Below the pieces are notes generated by a model. The model did not search any database and was not told the DNA's origin. It saw only the letters and a program-made list of their open reading frames with translations. Positions 4,939-6,259 of a stretch of 6,259 nucleotides of DNA are shown in pieces. A program made the position numbers and the translations under genes. Where the stretch lies: NCBI GenBank assembly GCA_029248825.1, contig JAQWIP010000072.1, positions 1 to 6,259 of the forward strand, read 5' to 3'. The DNA is from Alphaproteobacteria bacterium. GTDB lineage: Bacteria > Pseudomonadota > Alphaproteobacteria > RS24. How positions within the stretch are numbered: the first letter of the stretch is position 1; each line of letters starts with the position of its first letter.

Positions 4939-6259
4939 ATGAGCGCTTTACTCTCGTTGAAAGATTTACGCATTGGCTTCACCAGCGATGGCAAAATCAG
5001 CCACGCCGTGAAAGGCGTGAGCTTTGATATTGGCGCAGGCGAGACGCTCGGCTTGGTGGGCGAAAGCGGCTCGGGAAAATCGGTCAGCGCGCTGTCGATT
5101 TTAAAACTCCTGCCCTATCCCGCCGCCCTGTACGAAGGCGGCGAAATTCATTTCGAAGGCCAAGATCTATTGCGCCTCGACGAAGACGCCTTGCGCGGCG
5201 TGCGCGGTGCCAAAATTTCGATGATTTTTCAAGAGCCCATGTCTTCGCTGAACCCACTGCATTCGATTGAAAAACAAATCAGTGAAATTATCGAGCTGCA
5301 CCAAGGCCTTAGCCGTACCGAGGCGCGCGCAGAAGCGCTTCGTCTGCTACAGCGCGTGGGCATTGCCGACGCGCAATCGCGCCTTGGCGCTTTGCCGCAT
5401 GAGCTATCGGGCGGGCAACGCCAGCGCGTGATGATTGCCATGGCACTGGCCAATAGGCCGCAATTGCTCATCGCCGATGAGCCGACCACGGCGTTGGATG
5501 TGACCATTCAAAAACAAATTCTCGACCTGCTGAAAGATTTACAGCAAGAGACGGGCATGGCGATTTTGCTGATTACCCATGATTTGGGCATTGTTAAAAA
5601 AATGGCCGACCGAGTTTGCGTCATGCAAGACGGCGAAATTGTGGAAGCGGGAGATTGCGCCGCCGTGTTCCAAAACCCGCAGCACAGCTATACGAAAAAA
5701 CTCATCGAAGCCGAGCCAAGCGGCACGCCCGCGCCGAGCCAAACCAGCGACGAGCTGGTGCGCGCCGAGGCTTTGCGCGTTTGGTTTCCGATGAAACGCG
5801 GGTTTTTGCAACGCACCTATGACCATGTAAAAGCCGTGAACGATTTTTCCTTCACCCTGAAACGTGGCGAAACGCTGGGCATTGTGGGCGAAAGCGGCTC
5901 GGGCAAAACCACGCTGGGGCGCGCCCTCTTGGGGCTGCAAAAAGCCACGGGGCAAGCCTTTTTAGGCGATATTGATATTCTCGCGACCGACCGCATGACG
6001 CGCCGGAATTTGCGCAAAAACATGCAGATTGTTTTCCAAGACCCCTATGGGGCGCTGAGCCCCCGCATGGCCGTGGGTGAGATTATTGCCGAGGGTTTGA
6101 AACTGCATCGCCCCGAGCTAACCAAGCCCGAGGTGGCGGCGCGGGTGCGCGATATTCTCATCGAGGTGGAGCTAGACCCCGAGACGGCCGAGCGCTATCC
6201 GCATGAGTTCTCAGGCGGGCAACGCCAGCGCATCGCCATTGCGCGCGCCTTGATATTGG
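4939..6259 (+). CDS. yejF: Yej peptide ABC importer, double-domain ATPase, 3' truncated by the window
   Basis: This cytoplasmic ATPase powers the importer and carries both nucleotide-binding domains in one chain. From the ATG at 4939, 440 codons are open to the right edge; E. coli YejF is about 529, so roughly 90 residues are missing. Domain 1 is complete: Walker A GESGSGKS (41-48), Q-loop Gln98 in FQEP, signature LSGGQ (156-160), Walker B LLIADE (176-181) and switch His214 in LITHDL. An oligopeptide-transporter C-terminal motif, NPQHSYTKKLI (about 246-256), and a short linker follow. Domain 2 shows Walker A GESGSGKT (317-324), Gln367 in FQDP and signature FSGGQ (424-428); its Walker B and switch histidine lie beyond the window. 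GGGG (4929-4932) at the end of yejE serves as Shine-Dalgarno. The three-base gap to yejE indicates coupled translation. All visible catalytic residues are intact, so both sites should hydrolyse ATP. Confidence 0.94.
   Translation, partial: MSALLSLKDLRIGFTSDGKISHAVKGVSFDIGAGETLGLVGESGSGKSVSALSILKLLPYPAALYEGGEIHFEGQDLLRLDEDALRGVRGAKISMIFQEPMSSLNPLHSIEKQISEIIELHQGLSRTEARAEALRLLQRVGIADAQSRLGALPHELSGGQRQRVMIAMALANRPQLLIADEPTTALDVTIQKQILDLLKDLQQETGMAILLITHDLGIVKKMADRVCVMQDGEIVEAGDCAAVFQNPQHSYTKKLIEAEPSGTPAPSQTSDELVRAEALRVWFPMKRGFLQRTYDHVKAVNDFSFTLKRGETLGIVGESGSGKTTLGRALLGLQKATGQAFLGDIDILATDRMTRRNLRKNMQIVFQDPYGALSPRMAVGEIIAEGLKLHRPELTKPEVAARVRDILIEVELDPETAERYPHEFSGGQRQRIAIARALIL

Noticed and set aside
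4473..4994. 173-codon antisense open frame over yejE and the yejF start
   Set aside because: It is the longest shadow frame, but it lies opposite well-conserved yejE sequence. Its Lys/Ser/Pro-rich product looks like reverse-strand translation of a membrane protein gene.
5539..5955. 138-codon antisense open frame over yejF
   Set aside because: It lies opposite the conserved ATPase linker and second Walker A. No start signal or protein family is recognisable.

Overview
The window looks like ordinary chromosomal DNA from an alphaproteobacterium of moderate GC content. The reasons are a CycM-type membrane-anchored cytochrome c, the start of a divergent kdsB (KDO, hence a Gram-negative outer membrane), and a complete-looking yejABEF peptide importer. 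I cannot fix the order or genus from sequence alone. No insertion sequence, phage gene, tRNA, rRNA or CRISPR array is visible.

Layout. The first 68 bases, on the minus strand, are the 5' end of kdsB, cut by the left edge. A 216-bp divergent intergenic region (69-284) separates it from cycM (285-800, +). This region holds a 13-bp direct repeat next to the kdsB ribosome-binding site and an imperfect stem-loop in the probable cycM leader. A strong intrinsic terminator (831-872) closes cycM. Then comes an ABC importer operon, all on the + strand: yejA (915-2714, periplasmic binding protein), an 86-bp gap with an inverted repeat and a possible internal promoter, yejB (2801-3907, permease), yejE (3907-4935, permease, overlapping yejB by one base), and yejF (4939 to the right edge, double ATPase, about 440 residues visible, lacking the end of its second ATPase domain).

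How the genes work together. YejA captures peptides in the periplasm. YejB and YejE form the inner-membrane channel. YejF carries both nucleotide-binding domains and powers import. Family members take up microcin C-type peptide-nucleotides, other oligopeptides and, in some alphaproteobacteria, peptidoglycan-derived peptides. The sequence does not decide which applies here. KdsB activates KDO for lipopolysaccharide synthesis, and CycM carries electrons at the cytoplasmic membrane; neither is functionally tied to the importer.

I found no convincing new system. The points most worth a second look are regulatory: the very short space between the cycM terminator and yejA, and the promoter/inverted-repeat cluster between yejA and yejB.
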